This document shows, piece by piece, positions 41,723-50,571 of a stretch of DNA of 64,000 nt. The position numbers and the translations under genes are program-made. Position 1 is the stretch's first letter. Each line of letters opens with the position of its first letter. This DNA comes from Halopseudomonas litoralis (GTDB taxonomy: Bacteria; Pseudomonadota; Gammaproteobacteria; Pseudomonadales; Pseudomonadaceae): the NCBI RefSeq assembly GCF_900105005.1, contig NZ_LT629748.1, forward strand, positions 1,178,001 to 1,242,000. The letters are read 5' to 3'. The notes beneath the pieces were generated by a model. That model saw only the letters and a program-made list of their open reading frames with translations. It was not told where the DNA came from and searched no databases.

Positions 41723-43558
41723 TCAGTCGCTCTTGTTATCTATCCACCAACTGCGGATGGACAATGAGTAGGGTGGTGTCGTCAATGACCGCAGCGTACT
41801 TCGATGGGCAATGCGATGGTAGTTTATATACCAGTTCGGGATTGTATAGTGCTCCCATAACAACACCCTATCTATCGCTTTGGCTGCGGCAATCTGTTTT
41901 GTGCGTGTGTCAGCGGCCTGCAGTGTGTCCAGCAGGTCATCCACCACCGGGTTGCTGATGCCGGCATAGTTGCGGCTGCCCTTGACGTGGCGCTGGGATG
42001 AGTGGAAATAAACGTGCTGTTCCTGTCCCGGCGACAGGCCCTGGGGCAGGGTGGTGAGAATCATGTCGAAATCGAACTGGTCGAGACGCGCCTTGTACTG
42101 TGCCCGATCCACGGTGCGGATACGCAGGTCGATACCCAGGCGCGCGAGATTGGTGCGATAAGGTAACAGAATGCGCTCCAGGCTCGGGTTGACCAGCAAT
42201 ATCTCGAACGTCAGGGGCCGACCTTCGCTGTTTTGCAGGCGGCCGTTCTTCAAGTGCCAGCCAGCCTCGGCAAACAGATCCACAGCGTTACGCAGGGTTG
42301 CCCGCGGAATGCCGCGCCCATCGGTTGTCGGCAGATTGAACGGCTGCAGGAAAAGCGCCTTTGGCAGTTGGTCACGATATTCATTCAGATACAGGAATTC
42401 CTGACCGGAGGGCAGCTCCGTAGCGCTGAAGGGACTGTTCGGGTAATAGCTCAGAGCGCGCTGGTAGGCGTCATAGAAGAGCACTCGATTCGACCATTCG
42501 AAATCGAACAACATACCCAGTGCCTGGCGCACCAGTCGTTGATCGAAGGGGTTGCGTCGGGTATTGAAAAACAACGCCTGGGTCGAAGCCGGAATCTCAT
42601 GTTCGATGGCGCGCTTGACCACGGATCCTGACGCCACCGCGGGGAAATCATAGGCATTGGCCCAGTTGCTGGCCTTGTGGTCCAGGTAGATGTCGAACTC
42701 GCCGGCCTTGAAGGCTTCAAAGGCGACGTTGTTATCGCGATAGAACTCCACTTCCATGCGGTCGACATTGTATTTTCCACGATTGATCGGCAGGTCCTTG
42801 GCCCAGTAGTCCTTGACCCGCTGGTAAACCAGTCGCCGGCCCGGTACCACCTCTGTGATCCGATAGGGACCGCTGTTCAACGCCGGCTCGAAGGTGGTGT
42901 CGCCGAAGCTGCGGTCGCGCCAATAATGCTCGGGCAGCACGGGTAGCTCACCGAGGCGCAGAATCAGCAGCGGATTATTCGCCCGTTTGAAGATAAAGCG
43001 GATACGGTGCGTGCCCAGCAGATCGATACGTTCGATATCCTGCAACATGGCGCGGTAGTTCGGATGGCCTTCCTTGCTCAACAGGCGGTAACTGAAGGCA
43101 ACGTCATGGGCGGTAATCGGACGGCCGTCATGAAAGCGCGCTTGCGGCCTGAGATTGAAGACCACCCAACTGCGATCATCGGAGAACTCCAGGGTCTCGG
43201 CAATCAGGCCATAGGCGGAATAGGGCTCATCGCCCGAGGGGTCATAGATGCCGCTGCCGGCCATCAACGGCTCGTTCAGTTCGTTGATGCCGTACTGATA
43301 GAAGTTGCCGGTACTGATCGGGCTGGTGCCCTTGAGGGTGTAAGGATTGACCGTGTCGAAGGTGCCGCTGCCCATGATCCGCAGCGTGCCGCCCTTGGGC
43401 GCATCCGGGTTGACGTAATCGAGGTGGGTGAAGTCCTTCTGATACTTGGGTTGGCCGAATACCGCGTAGCCGTGCTGCTTATAGACGGTCGCGCTTGCCG
43501 CCGGGCAGAGCAGGATGGTCAGCAGGAGGGCGTACAGCAGTTTCAACGGCAAGATCAT
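41723..43558 (-). CDS. yejA: Periplasmic peptide-binding protein, first copy (YejA type)
   Basis: A 611-residue family 5 solute-binding protein with a signal peptide (ALLLTILLCPAASA, cleavage about 23). It shares the FGxPKYxxDFxHLDYVNPDAPKGGTL-like opening and overall layout with its neighbour but is clearly diverged, so the copies probably bind different peptides for one permease (inference). Nineteen bases separate the two genes. Upstream, 93 bases and a weak hairpin separate it from mltD. Confidence 0.9.
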   Translation of the reverse strand: MILPLKLLYALLLTILLCPAASATVYKQHGYAVFGQPKYQKDFTHLDYVNPDAPKGGTLRIMGSGTFDTVNPYTLKGTSPISTGNFYQYGINELNEPLMAGSGIYDPSGDEPYSAYGLIAETLEFSDDRSWVVFNLRPQARFHDGRPITAHDVAFSYRLLSKEGHPNYRAMLQDIERIDLLGTHRIRFIFKRANNPLLILRLGELPVLPEHYWRDRSFGDTTFEPALNSGPYRITEVVPGRRLVYQRVKDYWAKDLPINRGKYNVDRMEVEFYRDNNVAFEAFKAGEFDIYLDHKASNWANAYDFPAVASGSVVKRAIEHEIPASTQALFFNTRRNPFDQRLVRQALGMLFDFEWSNRVLFYDAYQRALSYYPNSPFSATELPSGQEFLYLNEYRDQLPKALFLQPFNLPTTDGRGIPRATLRNAVDLFAEAGWHLKNGRLQNSEGRPLTFEILLVNPSLERILLPYRTNLARLGIDLRIRTVDRAQYKARLDQFDFDMILTTLPQGLSPGQEQHVYFHSSQRHVKGSRNYAGISNPVVDDLLDTLQAADTRTKQIAAAKAIDRVLLWEHYTIPNWYINYHRIAHRSTLRSLTTPPYSLSIRSWWIDNKSD

Positions 43559-43632
43559 GGACTATCGCGTAACCGGAGGGGCTTGGGGGTAACAGACCCT
43601 AAGCTAACATCCCCCGGCTATAAGCGAAAGCG

Positions 43633-43656
43633 CCTGACCGATCGAACCCGGTCAGG
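43633..43656 (-). terminator. Weak hairpin at the mltD 3' end
   Basis: CCTGACCG (43633-43640) pairs with CGGTCAGG (43649-43656), overlapping the mltD stop. The minus strand continues GCGCTTTCGC, without a good T-run. It might reduce read-through from mltD into the transporter genes. Confidence 0.35.
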
Positions 43657-44989
43657 GCATATGCAGTGTCAGCTGCTGGCCCGGGCTGAGGTGGGTGTCG
43701 ACGCCGTTCCAGGCACGCAGCTGCTTGATTTCCACGTTGAAACGTCGCGCGATACTGTACAGCGAGTCGCCGGATTTGACGGTATAGATACGCTTTTTGC
43801 GCTCTGCCTGCGTACTGGCCAGTTGGGTCGGACCGTGAGGCACGATCAGCGTCTGGCCGATATTGATCAGGCTGCCTTGAATGTCATTAGCCTGACGCAG
43901 CATATTCACGCTCAGGTTATGTCGTTTGGCAATCTGCGTCAGGCTGTCGCCGCGGCGCACTGTGTAGCGGGTAAAGGGAATTCGTTCGCTGTCCGGCAGG
44001 CTGGCCAGCGCGGAGCTGAACTGTTGCGCCTGGTCCACTGGAATCAGCAACTGATACGGTCCTGAAGGTGTCGCTACACGATGCTTGAAAGCCGGATTGA
44101 GGTACTTCATCTCATCGCTGGAGATGCTCGCCAACTCCGCCGCCTTGATCAGGTCCAGCGGGCGTTTGATGGTGATCTGCGCGAAATAGGGCTGATCATG
44201 CAGAGACGGCAATACGGTTCCGTATTGCTCGGGACTGTTGATGATCTGGCTCAAGGCCAGCAGCTTGGGTACGTAATTCATTGTTTCGCGCGGCAGCTGC
44301 AGGTTCCAGTAGTCGGCAGGCAGACCCATGCTCTGGTTGCGTTTGACGGCGCGGCTCACACAGCCTTCACCGCAGTTATAGGCCGCCACGGCCAATAGCC
44401 AGTCGCCATCGAACATGTCACCCAATTTGGTCAGGTAATCCAAGGCGGCGGCGGTAGAGGCGGTGATGTCGCGACGTCCGTCGTACCAGTCATCCTGACG
44501 CAGAGCGAATACCCGGCCGGTGGAGGGAATGAACTGCCATATACCTGCCGCATGGGAAGTGGAATAAGCCATGGGGTTATAGCCGCTTTCCACGAAGGGC
44601 AGCAGCGCCAGCTCCAGAGGCATGCCACGCTTGTCCAGCTCTTCCACTACATAATGCAGATAACGCTGAGCCCGTTTCGAGGTGATTTCGAAATAGCGGG
44701 GCTGAGAAGCGAAAAACAGTCGTTGCTGATCGATCCTGGGGTTGTCAATGACCGCCGGGTCGAGCATGAAACCGTCGCGGATGCGCGTCCAGAGAGTACG
44801 CGGCTCCTCTATTCGATGCGGCGGACGCCAGCGTGGGACAGACGGTTTGGTAGCCTGCGACACAGGGGTCGGATGCTCGGTGAGAGTGGGAGATTGGCCT
44901 ACTGGCCCGGTGCTGGTCTGACAGCCGACAAGAACGACGAGCCACAGCGTCAGGAGTCCGTTTCTGAGTGCTTTGGGCGAAAAATGCAT
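43652..44989 (-). CDS. mltD: Membrane-bound lytic murein transglycosylase D
   Basis: Lipoprotein that cleaves the glycan strands of peptidoglycan. It has 445 residues. The lipobox is VLVGC (Cys23). The SLT domain holds catalytic Glu134 in LPFVESGYNPMAYS and the GIWQFIPSTGR motif. Two LysM repeats follow (YTVRRGDSLTQIAKRH near 336 and YTVKSGDSLYSIARRF near 401) for peptidoglycan binding. Two repeats are seen; the enzyme from some pseudomonads carries more. Confidence 0.94.
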   Translation of the reverse strand: MHFSPKALRNGLLTLWLVVLVGCQTSTGPVGQSPTLTEHPTPVSQATKPSVPRWRPPHRIEEPRTLWTRIRDGFMLDPAVIDNPRIDQQRLFFASQPRYFEITSKRAQRYLHYVVEELDKRGMPLELALLPFVESGYNPMAYSTSHAAGIWQFIPSTGRVFALRQDDWYDGRRDITASTAAALDYLTKLGDMFDGDWLLAVAAYNCGEGCVSRAVKRNQSMGLPADYWNLQLPRETMNYVPKLLALSQIINSPEQYGTVLPSLHDQPYFAQITIKRPLDLIKAAELASISSDEMKYLNPAFKHRVATPSGPYQLLIPVDQAQQFSSALASLPDSERIPFTRYTVRRGDSLTQIAKRHNLSVNMLRQANDIQGSLINIGQTLIVPHGPTQLASTQAERKKRIYTVKSGDSLYSIARRFNVEIKQLRAWNGVDTHLSPGQQLTLHMP

Positions 44990-45133
44990 GAGCTGGTCCG
45001 TGAAAATTTGCTCGATTCTAGGGAGTCACTTCCCCAGGGTCAAGGAAGCCGGGCGGGACCTCTTGCCGCACCGGCGTGGGACGTCATGCAAAGGGGCGTT
45101 ATAAGCGGCGCAGTCCCGCTCGTCTGGACTGTT

Positions 45134-45913
45134 TCAGAATGTGTCTTTCCATGATCTGATGGCGGAAAATGTCTGCACGCCGGTGGTCGGCATGGCGCCG
45201 CTGTGGGCCGCAGCGGCTGCGCGCACATGCTGATCCTCGCAACGCAGGAAGGGGTTGGTACGCTTTTCCAGCGCCAGGGTCGTGGGCAGGGTTATTCTGC
45301 CGTCGCGGCGCAGATCCTCGACCACTTCAAGGCGCACCTTTATATCCGGATTGTTCGGTTCAACCGCCCGGGCAAATCGCAGGTTGGCCTGGGTATATTC
45401 GTGGGTGCAGTATATGGTGGTGTTGTCCGGCAGATTGGCCAGACGTTGCAGCGAGGCATGCATTTGCTCGGCAGTGCCTTCGAACAGCCTGCCGCAGCCA
45501 CCAGCGAACAGAGTATCGCCGCTCAGCAGCCAGGGATCCTGCAGGTGATTGCAGAAGTAGGCGATATGATCCAGTGTGTGACCGGGCACGGTCAGTACCT
45601 CGATCTCCTGTTCGAACAGGCACACCCGGAAGCCGTCTTCGAGTCGGCGGTCGATGCCTTTAATGTTGTCGTTCGCTGGCCCCCAGACCTTGCAGCCGGT
45701 GGCACCCTTGAGGGTGAGCACGCCGCCGGTGTGATCCTGGTGATGGTGGGTGAGCAGGATGGTGCTCAACTGGTACTCCGGATGGCGACTCAGCCAGGTA
45801 ATGACAGGCTGGGCGTCGCCCGGATCCACCGCAGCGACCTGCAGAGTGGTCTCGTCCAGCAGCAGCCAGATATAGTTATCCTGGAACGCTGGTAACGCAA
45901 TGAACTGTGGCAT
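45134..45913 (-). CDS. gloB: Hydroxyacylglutathione hydrolase (glyoxalase II)
   Basis: Hydrolyses S-lactoylglutathione to lactate and glutathione in methylglyoxal detoxification. It has 259 residues. The metallo-beta-lactamase metal motif is THHHQDHTGG, followed by VPGHTLDHIAYF, SGDTLFAGGCGRLFEG and THEYTQANLRFA, all family-defining. I take ATG at 45913, nine bases after AGGAAGG; ATG at 45919 is the alternative. Divergent from the methyltransferase gene. Confidence 0.94.
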   Translation of the reverse strand: MPQFIALPAFQDNYIWLLLDETTLQVAAVDPGDAQPVITWLSRHPEYQLSTILLTHHHQDHTGGVLTLKGATGCKVWGPANDNIKGIDRRLEDGFRVCLFEQEIEVLTVPGHTLDHIAYFCNHLQDPWLLSGDTLFAGGCGRLFEGTAEQMHASLQRLANLPDNTTIYCTHEYTQANLRFARAVEPNNPDIKVRLEVVEDLRRDGRITLPTTLALEKRTNPFLRCEDQHVRAAAAAHSGAMPTTGVQTFSAIRSWKDTF

Positions 45914-45959
45914 GGGCATGCACCTTCCTAGAATAGTGGTTTCCATCTTAGGAGGTAAT

Positions 45960-45992
45960 ATGACTCAGGCCAACCCGGAGGTCTTATGGTGA
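45960..45992 (+). CDS. Ten-codon leader ORF overlapping the methyltransferase start
   Basis: ATG at 45960, with a perfect AGGAGG five bases ahead, opens a 10-residue frame ([10 protein letters not shown]) that stops at 45992. The downstream gene starts at 45986, inside it in another frame. Translation of the leader could couple to, or compete with, the main start. It is too short to judge by composition. Confidence 0.45.
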   Translation: MTQANPEVLW

Positions 45993-46756
45993 TACCAGAA
46001 CTGTCGCGTTCCATCAGCCAGGATGACCTGCTGAAGCTGCTGGGCGTCGCGCGGGAATGGCTGGACACGGCTCCGGGTCGCTGGCTGTTGGACAGCGAGC
46101 GTGCGGTGATGCGCCAGGAGATGTCCGCCTGTTTCGGTCAGCATCTGGTTCAATACGGGCTGGCCGCAGAACTGCTCGACAGTGAGCGCTCGGTATTGCG
46201 TCATCACTGGCAGCTGGATCTTCTGGCGGGTCCCTTGGCGCTGCCCGCAGAAGAAACGCAATGGCCCTTTGCGCCGCACTCTCTGGATGCCGTGGTGCTT
46301 CACCATGGGCTGGATTTCTGTCTGTCCCCGCGCAGCCTGCTGCGCGAAGCCAGTCAGGCGGTGCGCGCCGGTGGTCATCTGCTGGTGTTCGGTTTCAACC
46401 CCTGGAGCAGTTGGGGAGTCAACCATTTCGCCGGCCGTGAGTGGTTCAGTGAAGCAGGCTTCGTCAGTCCGGCGCGACTGACCGACTGGTTGGAACTGCT
46501 TGGTTTTGCGGTGGAGAAACGCGTTGATGGATGTTATCTTCCGCCCCTCAAATCGCAGGCCTGGCTCCACCGGCTCGGACGTATCGATGCGCTGGGCCAA
46601 CGGCATCAGTTACCGGGCGGCGGTTTCTATTTTCTGCTTGCGCGGCGGCAGACGCTGGGCGCCACGCCACGTCGGCAGCGGGGAATGGCCTTCCCGGCGC
46701 TGAGTCTCCCGCCCCTGGTTGCCGGCAACCGGCGAGCACATAAACGGAACAAGTAA
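45986..46756 (+). CDS. SAM-methyltransferase-like protein (YafS-like)
   Basis: A 256-residue protein of the class I methyltransferase superfamily. The later motifs are visible: [18 protein letters not shown] for motif II/IV and [23 protein letters not shown] for motif III and beyond. The glycine-rich SAM loop expected between about residues 45 and 75 is not recognisable, so activity is uncertain. Position between gloB and rnhA-dnaQ equals that of E. coli yafS. GGAGG lies four bases before ATG. Its TAA shares a base with the rnhA start. Substrate unknown. Confidence 0.78.
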   Translation: MVIPELSRSISQDDLLKLLGVAREWLDTAPGRWLLDSERAVMRQEMSACFGQHLVQYGLAAELLDSERSVLRHHWQLDLLAGPLALPAEETQWPFAPHSLDAVVLHHGLDFCLSPRSLLREASQAVRAGGHLLVFGFNPWSSWGVNHFAGREWFSEAGFVSPARLTDWLELLGFAVEKRVDGCYLPPLKSQAWLHRLGRIDALGQRHQLPGGGFYFLLARRQTLGATPRRQRGMAFPALSLPPLVAGNRRAHKRNK

Positions 46757-47217
46757 TGAGTCATGTAATCGAGATATTTACCGACGGTGCCTGCAAGGGC
46801 AACCCCGGGCCGGGCGGCTGGGGCGTACTGCTGCGCCTGGGCGAGCATCAGAAGACCCTGTTCGGTGGTGAGCTGGCCACCACCAACAACCGCATGGAGT
46901 TGACCGCGGCGATTCGCGGGCTGCAGGCATTGAAAAAGCCGGCCCAGGTGATGCTGACCACGGACTCGGAGTATGTCATGAAAGGCATCCGCGAATGGAT
47001 GCCGAACTGGAAGAAGCGCGGCTGGAAGACCGCCAGCCGCCAGCCGGTCAAGAATGCCGATCTGTGGCAGGAGCTCGATGCCCTGGTGAACCAGCATCAG
47101 GTCGATTGGCGCTGGGTCAAGGGTCACAGTGGGCATCCGGAAAACGATCTGGCCGATGAGCTGGCCAACCGCGGTGTGGACCAGGTGCTGGGTAGAGGGA
47201 GTGCGTTGGATGCGTGA
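46756..47217 (+). CDS. rnhA: Ribonuclease HI
   Basis: Degrades RNA in RNA-DNA hybrids. It has 153 residues. All four catalytic acids are at the E. coli positions: Asp10 (IFTDG), Glu48 (NRMELT), Asp70 (TTDSEY) and Asp134 (ENDLADELA), with HSGHPEN before the last. Coupled to the methyltransferase gene (TAATG) and overlapping dnaQ by eight bases on the same strand. In E. coli the two genes are divergent instead. Confidence 0.97.
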   Translation: MSHVIEIFTDGACKGNPGPGGWGVLLRLGEHQKTLFGGELATTNNRMELTAAIRGLQALKKPAQVMLTTDSEYVMKGIREWMPNWKKRGWKTASRQPVKNADLWQELDALVNQHQVDWRWVKGHSGHPENDLADELANRGVDQVLGRGSALDA

Positions 47218-47941
47218 AGTAGTTCTGGATACCGAAACCACGGGTATCGAAGTTCGCGAAGGGCACCGCATCATCGAAATCGGTTGCGTTGAACTGATCG
47301 ACCGGCGTCTGACCGGTCGCCATTTTCATGTATACATCAATCCCGAGCGCGAAGTGGAAGAGGGTGCGTTCGCCATCCACGGTATCAGTGATGAGTTTCT
47401 GGCGGACAAACCGCTGTTCGGCGAGGTTGCCGACAGCTTCATGGAATTCATTACCGGCGCCCGTCTGGTCATCCATAACGCAGCCTTTGACGTTGGTTTC
47501 ATCGATGCGGAATTGCAACGTCTGGGCGCGGTGCATGGCCAGGTAGCTGATCATTGTTCCGTGGTGGATACACTGCGCACCGCCCGGGAAAAACATCCGG
47601 GCCAGCGCAACAGCCTGGATGCGCTGTGCAAGCGCTACGGGGTGGACAACTCCCAGCGTGATCTTCACGGCGCCTTGCTCGATGCCGAGATTCTGGCTGA
47701 TGTCTACCTGATCATGACGGGTGGCCAGACGGCGTTGCTGCTGTCCAATCAGGGCTCCGGCGATGCCGGCGCAATTGATGCTGGCACCATCCGTAGACTC
47801 GATCCGGCGACCCGGCCACAATTGGTAGTCATCCGCGCCAGCGAGGCCGAACTGGCGGCACACGAAGAGCGCTTGGCGGCTATTGAAAAGGCGGCGGGCT
47901 TCGTAGCCTGGCAACCGGCAGTGGAGTTGGCGGCGGACTAG
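47210..47941 (+). CDS. dnaQ: DNA polymerase III epsilon (proofreading) subunit
   Basis: 3'-5' exonuclease of the replicative polymerase. It has 243 residues. Exo I DTETTG (7-12), Exo [15 protein letters not shown] and Exo III-epsilon [14 protein letters not shown] hold the metal ligands and catalytic His. The C-terminal tail should bind the alpha subunit. ATG at 47210 lies inside rnhA; starts further upstream give rnhA-shadow sequence and are rejected. Confidence 0.96.
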   Translation: MREVVLDTETTGIEVREGHRIIEIGCVELIDRRLTGRHFHVYINPEREVEEGAFAIHGISDEFLADKPLFGEVADSFMEFITGARLVIHNAAFDVGFIDAELQRLGAVHGQVADHCSVVDTLRTAREKHPGQRNSLDALCKRYGVDNSQRDLHGALLDAEILADVYLIMTGGQTALLLSNQGSGDAGAIDAGTIRRLDPATRPQLVVIRASEAELAAHEERLAAIEKAAGFVAWQPAVELAAD

Positions 47942-48061
47942 GGAAGAGGAGCCCTGCTGCCAGCATGCGAAGCGGTATGCGCCCGAGCAGAAGGCTTGAT
48001 ATAGTTGGCGCTATTGTCTCGGTACAACCGGTCAAGAACAATAATCAGGGAGCCTTTACAG

Positions 48062-48874
48062 ATGCATGAATACCAGTCGCTGAAAGTCGAACAGCAAGGC
48101 GCCATCGCGCATATTCTGATCAATCGGCCGGCCAAGGCCAACGCCATGGATGAAGCTTTCTGGACCGAGATGGTCGAGGTGTTCGACTGGGTCGACCAGA
48201 CCGACAGCGTGCGTGTCGCGGTCATATCCGGGGTGGGCGAGCATTTTTCCGCTGGAATCGATCTGGCCATGCTGGCCCAGGCGGCCGGTAGCCTGACCCA
48301 GGACATCGGCCGCAATGCCGAACGTATTCGCCGTAATATCCTGCGCCTGCAGGCCGCCTTCAACGCCGTGGATGACTGCCGCAAGCCCGTCATTGCCGCC
48401 ATTCACGGCTACTGCATCGGCGGTGCGATAGACCTGATTTCTGCCTGCGACATGCGTTATGCTACGGCCGATGCACACTTTTCGATCAAGGAGATCGATA
48501 TGGGCATGGCGGCGGATGTAGGTACCCTGCAGCGATTGCCGCACCTTATCGGGGATGGCATGATGCAGGAATTGGCGTATACCGGCCGTGCCATGCACGG
48601 TGACGAAGCCAGGCAGCTCGGTCTGGTCAACAAGGTCTATGCTGATCATGCCGAATTGATCGAAGGCGTGATGACCCTCGCCGGTGAGATTGCCGCCAAG
48701 TCACCGCTGGCCATCCGCGGGACCAAGGAAATGATTCGCTATAGTCGTGATCACAGCGTTGCAGAGGGCTTGAACTATATCGCCACCTGGAACGCGGCCA
48801 TGCTTCAATCGGAAGATCTCAAGCTGGCGATGGCGGCACATATGAGCAAAAAGCCAGCCGAGTTCGCCGATTGA
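48062..48874 (+). CDS. Crotonase family: delta(3,5)-delta(2,4)-dienoyl-CoA isomerase-like
   Basis: A 270-residue crotonase-fold enzyme that shifts conjugated double bases... in unsaturated acyl-CoAs, meaning it moves double bonds during beta-oxidation of odd-position unsaturated fatty acids. The three acids of eukaryotic ECH1 align: Asp130 (SACDMRY), Glu144 (KEIDMG) and Asp152 (AADVGTLQRLP); FSAGIDL forms the oxyanion hole. This set argues against plain enoyl-CoA hydratase. ATG at 48062 with CAGGGA ahead; a start at 48005 is rejected for lacking family similarity. Confidence 0.88.
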   Translation: MHEYQSLKVEQQGAIAHILINRPAKANAMDEAFWTEMVEVFDWVDQTDSVRVAVISGVGEHFSAGIDLAMLAQAAGSLTQDIGRNAERIRRNILRLQAAFNAVDDCRKPVIAAIHGYCIGGAIDLISACDMRYATADAHFSIKEIDMGMAADVGTLQRLPHLIGDGMMQELAYTGRAMHGDEARQLGLVNKVYADHAELIEGVMTLAGEIAAKSPLAIRGTKEMIRYSRDHSVAEGLNYIATWNAAMLQSEDLKLAMAAHMSKKPAEFAD

Positions 48875-48914
48875 GCGTACCAGTCTGACTGCAGGGACGA
48901 AGGAGACTGAAGCG

Positions 48915-50567
48915 ATGTTAACCGGTGCCACATCACTTGATCTTGTCAGGGACGAACTCTTCGCCAGCGTGGCCGGCGTGGAAGATCTACTGCAGCAATT
49001 TCTCGAAGAACGACAGAACGGCAGTCTGCTGCAACAGGCGATCGAAGGTTTGCAGCAGCTGCGCGGGACGCTGAACCTGATCGAGCTGGGCGGCGCTGCG
49101 TTGCTGCTCGAAGAAATGATAGCGCTGGCAACGGATATCCCGGTGCACGAGGGTGACGGCAGAAACGCCCCCTTGACGGCGTTATGCAACAGCCTGTTCC
49201 TGCTGCAGCGTTATCTGCATCTGTGTCGTCAGCAGGGCGCGGAGCGACCCGAGTTGCTGCTGCCTACCATCAACGACCTGCGCTCGCACAGATCGGATGC
49301 GCCATCTCTGCCCGAAAGCCATTTCTATCCGCTGGAACTACAACGCGTACCTATGGCCCTGCGTGACGGCGCACGTGAACCACTGGATGCCCGGAGTTTC
49401 GCCCGATTGCGCCAGATGTATCAACTTGGCTTGCTTGGCATGATCCGGGACGAGCGTCCAACAGCCGGCATTTCATTGATGCAGCGGGCGTTGCAGCGCT
49501 GGGAAACCCGTCTGGATGACCGCGCAGCAACCCTGTGCTGGGTGGCGTCCGCGTCGCTTGAAGCGGTCGATGGCATGCCGCTGTTGCTGACCCCTGAGCG
49601 CAAGCGGCTGTACTCGCGTCTGGATCGGGAGATCAAGCGTCTGGCCGGAGGTCTTCCGGATACGGGCACGGCGCCGCAGTTGCTGCGCGAATTGTTATAT
49701 CTGGTGGCCCTGGGGGATGCCAGGTGTGTGTTGTGCGAGGAAGTTCGCCGCGCGGTCAATCTGCCTGAGCCGGGTTACACTGAAGCCGCCTTGCAGAGGG
49801 GGTTTGACAGTCTGCGCGGCCCCGGCGCCGATGTCATGCGCTCAGTTGCCGACGCGCTGCACGAAGAGATCGCCACCATCAAGGATTTGCTTGACCTGCT
49901 GGCACGCAATGCCGGAGACGCCGAGCAGTCTCTGGACAGCCTGGATGTCGCATTGCAGCGATTATGGAAGACCCTGAACATGCTGGATATGCCGGGCGTA
50001 TCCGAGCGGATTCGCAACGCCACCGGACAGCTGGGCCAATGGCAGCCGGGCAATAATGCAGTGCTGGAGCAGGTGGCTGATGCGGTGCTGCATGCAGAGC
50101 TGGTGGTCAACCGGCTTGAGAATGAAGGCGAATCGTTGGGCTCGTTGGGCGATGCTCAACAGCCCGGTCCGGTTGAGTTGAAGGAAGCGCACATCGTCCT
50201 GGTGGAAGAATCCCAGGCGGGTCTGGCATTGGCCAGACGGGCCGTTACCGCCTATATCGAATCGGGCAACGACCGTATGCATCTGTTGAATGTGCCGGCT
50301 ACCCTGGAAACCGTACGCGGTGGCCTGATCTTCCTCGGTATGACCCGGGCTGCAGACATCATCCTCACCGCGTCGCGTTTCATTCGCGAGTCGATGTTGG
50401 AGCGTCAGGCCGCCACGGGCACGCAGCAACTCGAAGTGCTTGCCGATGCGCTGACGAGTATCGAATTCTATCTGGAGTCAGCGGAACGTTCGTCGGTGGG
50501 TACAGGTGATGTTCTGGCCCTCGCCGAAGACAGTCTGGCTGAGCTCGGTTACAGCGTGGGAGCCTGA
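48915..50567 (+). CDS. fimL: FimL, twitching-motility and cAMP-signalling regulator
   Basis: A 550-residue protein resembling the N-terminal phosphotransfer-like part of the chemosensor kinase ChpA. No phosphorylatable His is clear, as in known FimL. In P. aeruginosa FimL supports type IV pilus assembly and adenylate cyclase CyaB activity, with polar localisation. Mostly helical, with repeated leucine-rich stretches (LLQQAIEGLQQLRGTLNLIELGG). The position just before nudC and after a crotonase gene is the same as in P. aeruginosa. ATG at 48915. Confidence 0.88.
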   Translation: MLTGATSLDLVRDELFASVAGVEDLLQQFLEERQNGSLLQQAIEGLQQLRGTLNLIELGGAALLLEEMIALATDIPVHEGDGRNAPLTALCNSLFLLQRYLHLCRQQGAERPELLLPTINDLRSHRSDAPSLPESHFYPLELQRVPMALRDGAREPLDARSFARLRQMYQLGLLGMIRDERPTAGISLMQRALQRWETRLDDRAATLCWVASASLEAVDGMPLLLTPERKRLYSRLDREIKRLAGGLPDTGTAPQLLRELLYLVALGDARCVLCEEVRRAVNLPEPGYTEAALQRGFDSLRGPGADVMRSVADALHEEIATIKDLLDLLARNAGDAEQSLDSLDVALQRLWKTLNMLDMPGVSERIRNATGQLGQWQPGNNAVLEQVADAVLHAELVVNRLENEGESLGSLGDAQQPGPVELKEAHIVLVEESQAGLALARRAVTAYIESGNDRMHLLNVPATLETVRGGLIFLGMTRAADIILTASRFIRESMLERQAATGTQQLEVLADALTSIEFYLESAERSSVGTGDVLALAEDSLAELGYSVGA

Positions 50568-50571
50568 CGCG

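Noticed and set aside
47129..47209. Extended dnaQ N-terminus inside rnhA
   Set aside because: These 27 residues are an out-of-frame reading of conserved rnhA codons; DnaQ begins at [12 protein letters not shown].
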